From Actinomycetota bacterium (GTDB lineage Bacteria; Actinomycetota; Acidimicrobiia; Acidimicrobiales; Ilumatobacteraceae), in assembly GCA_009923685.1 (NCBI GenBank), contig RFTA01000002.1, positions 1 to 40,057 of the forward strand: 40,057 nucleotides of DNA, written 5' to 3'. Shown here piece after piece: positions 37,999 to 40,057 of this stretch (positions are counted from its first letter, which is position 1; each line of letters starts with the position of its first letter). The notes beneath the pieces were generated by a model, which had not been told where the DNA came from, did not search any database, and was given only the letters and a program-made list of their open reading frames with translations. The position numbers were made by a program, and so were the translations under genes.

Positions 37999-38684
37999 TG
38001 CACGCGACGACGTCGAGTTACTCGAAGCCGTCTATCGTCGCGTTGTGCTCGCCGCGAGGCACGTCGCGATTGACGCAATGCGACACGATCTGCAGTTGCC
38101 GGGGCAACGGCAGCCTGGTTCCAGACCTTGAAGAACCGTTGAATAGCCGTCATGGTCACCAAAACGAGCATCAGAACCATCGCCCAGAAAAGCAACGCAT
38201 CAAAAAGTAAACCAACACACAACAAGATGATTCGCTCGGCGCGCTCCATCAAACCGCCTTTGGCGTTAAGACCAAGCGACTCGGCCTTGGCGCGTTGATA
38301 AGAAATCAAAGAAGACACGGCCATAACTGCAAAAACGATCACCGAGGCAAATGCACCTCTTTGATATCCGAGAAACCATGCAACGCCGCCAAGCAACACT
38401 GCGTCAGTGACTCGGTCAATTGTCGAGTCAAAAAATGCGCCTCGCTGGCTGCTCTGATTCGATGCTTTTGCCAACGCGCCGTCCAACAAATCGGGCAGAG
38501 CCGCCAAAACCACGAGCAAAAGACCGAGACGCAAGGCGCCCATGCCGATCGCGGCCGCGGCGCCAAACGAAACGAACAAACCCACCAGTGTCAGGTGATC
38601 GGGCGACATTTTTGTTTTTCGAAGTTGCTCACCCACCGGTCGAACAACACGTTCTACCTGATGACGAAATCTGCCGTCAAACAT
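37995..38684 (-). CDS. pgsA: CDP-alcohol phosphatidyltransferase, probable phosphatidylinositol phosphate synthase
   Basis: DLLDGALAKASNQSSQRGAFFDSTID resembles DxxDGxxAR(x8)GxxxDxxxD; several TM helices; locus context. Confidence 0.87.
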   Translation of the reverse strand: MFDGRFRHQVERVVRPVGEQLRKTKMSPDHLTLVGLFVSFGAAAAIGMGALRLGLLLVVLAALPDLLDGALAKASNQSSQRGAFFDSTIDRVTDAVLLGGVAWFLGYQRGAFASVIVFAVMAVSSLISYQRAKAESLGLNAKGGLMERAERIILLCVGLLFDALLFWAMVLMLVLVTMTAIQRFFKVWNQAAVAPATADRVALRQSRRASRRAQRDDRRLRVTRRRRVQ

Positions 38685-38693
38685 GTTTACATC

Positions 38694-39179
38694 CTAACTC
38701 TCAGGATTTGATTCGACCAGACACTCGACAACGCGAGCATTCACGGCATCGATCAAAACAAGACCACGCTGCAGCGGCGGTTCTTGCGCGCTATAGCACA
38801 TCACTCGCCAAGTTGGTCGACTTCGAAAACCTCGCCAAACTTGTTGCGCCGAGGCATGACCTACGGCGAAACCAACCGCACGAGTTGCGTGAACAAGCGC
38901 CATTTTTTCGTCGACTGTCATTCGCCACGATGATGAGAGCGAAAACAATCCGACTAAAGCCAACAACACGGCACCGCAGAAGAAGCCATCACTCACAAGT
39001 GCAGGATTACTTTCTCTTTGTGCAAACCATAATAAGAAACTTGCGCCAGCAATAATAAGGTAAATTGCCCCGGGGATTTTTCGTCGACTGTTGTCGGGGA
39101 ATTTGTATGGACCAACGAACGCCGTGACGTTTAAGTCTTGTGGCAACTCATCGCGAATTTCATTTGACGAATCAGACAT
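38694..39179 (-). CDS. Conserved-looking hypothetical protein with two predicted TM helices
   Basis: 161 aa; IPGAIYLIIAGASFLLWFA and GFFCGAVLLALVGLFSL hydrophobic segments, then a soluble C-terminal domain; in line between HIT and pgsA. Confidence 0.75.
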   Translation of the reverse strand: MSDSSNEIRDELPQDLNVTAFVGPYKFPDNSRRKIPGAIYLIIAGASFLLWFAQRESNPALVSDGFFCGAVLLALVGLFSLSSSWRMTVDEKMALVHATRAVGFAVGHASAQQVWRGFRSRPTWRVMCYSAQEPPLQRGLVLIDAVNARVVECLVESNPES

Positions 39180-39188
39180 ATATATTTT

Positions 39189-39695
39189 TCATTTCTGAAT
39201 CGCCCATGCTTTTCGCACTCGATCGGCGCTTACATCAAGCGCCTCGGGAAGAATTTTTGTGTTGGCGGTTGCAACCATAAAATTAGTGTCACCACCCCAT
39301 CGACCCAAGATGTGCACATGCAAATGCTGAGCAATGCTTCCGCCGGCGGCTGCGCCAAGATTGATGCCGACATTCAGCGCCTCGGGTTGATAAACAGATT
39401 TCAAAACTTTGACCGCAGTTGTGACCGTCGCCCACAACTCTGACGTTTCTTCGCTAGTGAGTTCTTCAAGTTCGGCGACTTCGCGATATGGCACAACCAA
39501 AAGATGCCCCGAGGTGTATGGAAACGCGTTCATCAATGCAAAAACTTTGTCGCCTCGATGCACGATATAACTCTCTTCGTCTGTCATCTTGCTGTCGATA
39601 ATCTGCGAAAAAATTGATCGCTCCGATTTTTTTTGCGCTCCCTGGCCATGCACGACATAGTCTGCTCGCCAACCGTTCCAGATTCGCTCTAGCAC
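39189..39695 (-). CDS. HIT family protein (AP4A phosphorylase/hydrolase-like)
   Basis: ALMNAFPYTSGHLLVVPYREVAELEELTSEE; SIAQHLHVHILGRWGGDTNFM with HxHxH motif. Confidence 0.94.
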   Translation of the reverse strand: MLERIWNGWRADYVVHGQGAQKKSERSIFSQIIDSKMTDEESYIVHRGDKVFALMNAFPYTSGHLLVVPYREVAELEELTSEETSELWATVTTAVKVLKSVYQPEALNVGINLGAAAGGSIAQHLHVHILGRWGGDTNFMVATANTKILPEALDVSADRVRKAWAIQK

Positions 39696-39713
39696 GACAT
39701 CACCACCGCTGTT

Positions 39714-40057
39714 TTAGCCGACATTTTGAGTTTCGCCGACATCGGCTTTCAGTTGTGCCAAGAAATCATCTAAACCAACATCACGGCGAACTTCGCCACC
39801 GCGCGGGTTGACACCGACGGTCGAATTCGCCACATCGTCATCGCCGACAACCAAGACATACGGGATGCGTTCAAGTTTGGATGCCCGAATTCTCTTGCCG
39901 AGCTGTTCATCGGCTATCAACTGATCGACTCGAAAGCCGTTTTTGACCAAGCGCTCAACAACTTGAGTTGCATATTTTTCGTGCGCAGAAGCGACCGCAA
40001 GAACTCGCACCTGCACGGGCGCGAGCCAAGTAGGAAACGCCCCACCGTAATGCTCGA
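39714..40057 (-). CDS. thrS: Threonyl-tRNA synthetase, C-terminal anticodon-binding part (runs off the window end)
   Basis: Open to the window edge: EHYGGAFPTWLAPVQVRVLAVASAHEKYATQVVERLVKNGFRVDQLIADEQLGKRIRASKLERIPYVLVVGDDDVANSTVGVNPRGGEVRRDV. Confidence 0.93.
   Translation of the reverse strand, partial: EHYGGAFPTWLAPVQVRVLAVASAHEKYATQVVERLVKNGFRVDQLIADEQLGKRIRASKLERIPYVLVVGDDDVANSTVGVNPRGGEVRRDVGLDDFLAQLKADVGETQNVG

Noticed and set aside
38420-39055. 211-aa plus-strand ORF opposite pgsA and the 2-TM gene
   Set aside because: Arg-rich antisense translation, no domain pattern, overlaps supported genes.
1-40057. Possible CRISPR, mobile element, prophage, toxin-antitoxin, tRNA or rRNA content
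   Set aside because: No repeat-spacer pattern, transposase, integrase, phage gene or structural RNA was recognised on either strand; nearly all sequence is explained by housekeeping CDSs.

Overview
This window is a compact, almost entirely minus-strand block of housekeeping genes from an actinobacterial genome. The gene content and order (thrS-HIT-pgsA-patA-pimA ... pdxS/T-yebC-ruvCAB ... secDF-relA-hisS-aspS-rarA-alaS-ruvX-mltG-aro-efp-nusB-pyr) suggest an Acidimicrobiia-like lineage, but that assignment is inference. About 37 protein-coding genes are supported. Only one, an LLM-type flavin/F420-dependent oxidoreductase at 36200..37123, is on the plus strand. Many neighbours share 4-bp ATGA overlaps, indicating translationally coupled operons. 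I found no tRNA, rRNA, CRISPR, IS/transposon, prophage or defence island. I see no evidence for a wholly new multi-gene system. The best signals are: (1) an exact match to the PyrR-binding-loop consensus in the pyrR leader next to the Shine-Dalgarno (SD) sequence, which also moves the likely pyrR start; (2) a nested inverted-repeat leader before pdxS whose 3' arm contains the SD; (3) an Arg-to-Lys change in the CDP-alcohol phosphotransferase signature of PgsA; (4) a Ser/Thr-rich insert of about 95 aa in SecD; and (5) lineage-specific genes inserted in otherwise conserved neighbourhoods (DUF2079, a 2-TM protein, the LLM oxidoreductase). All calls come from reading motifs and the ORF track; no searches were run.
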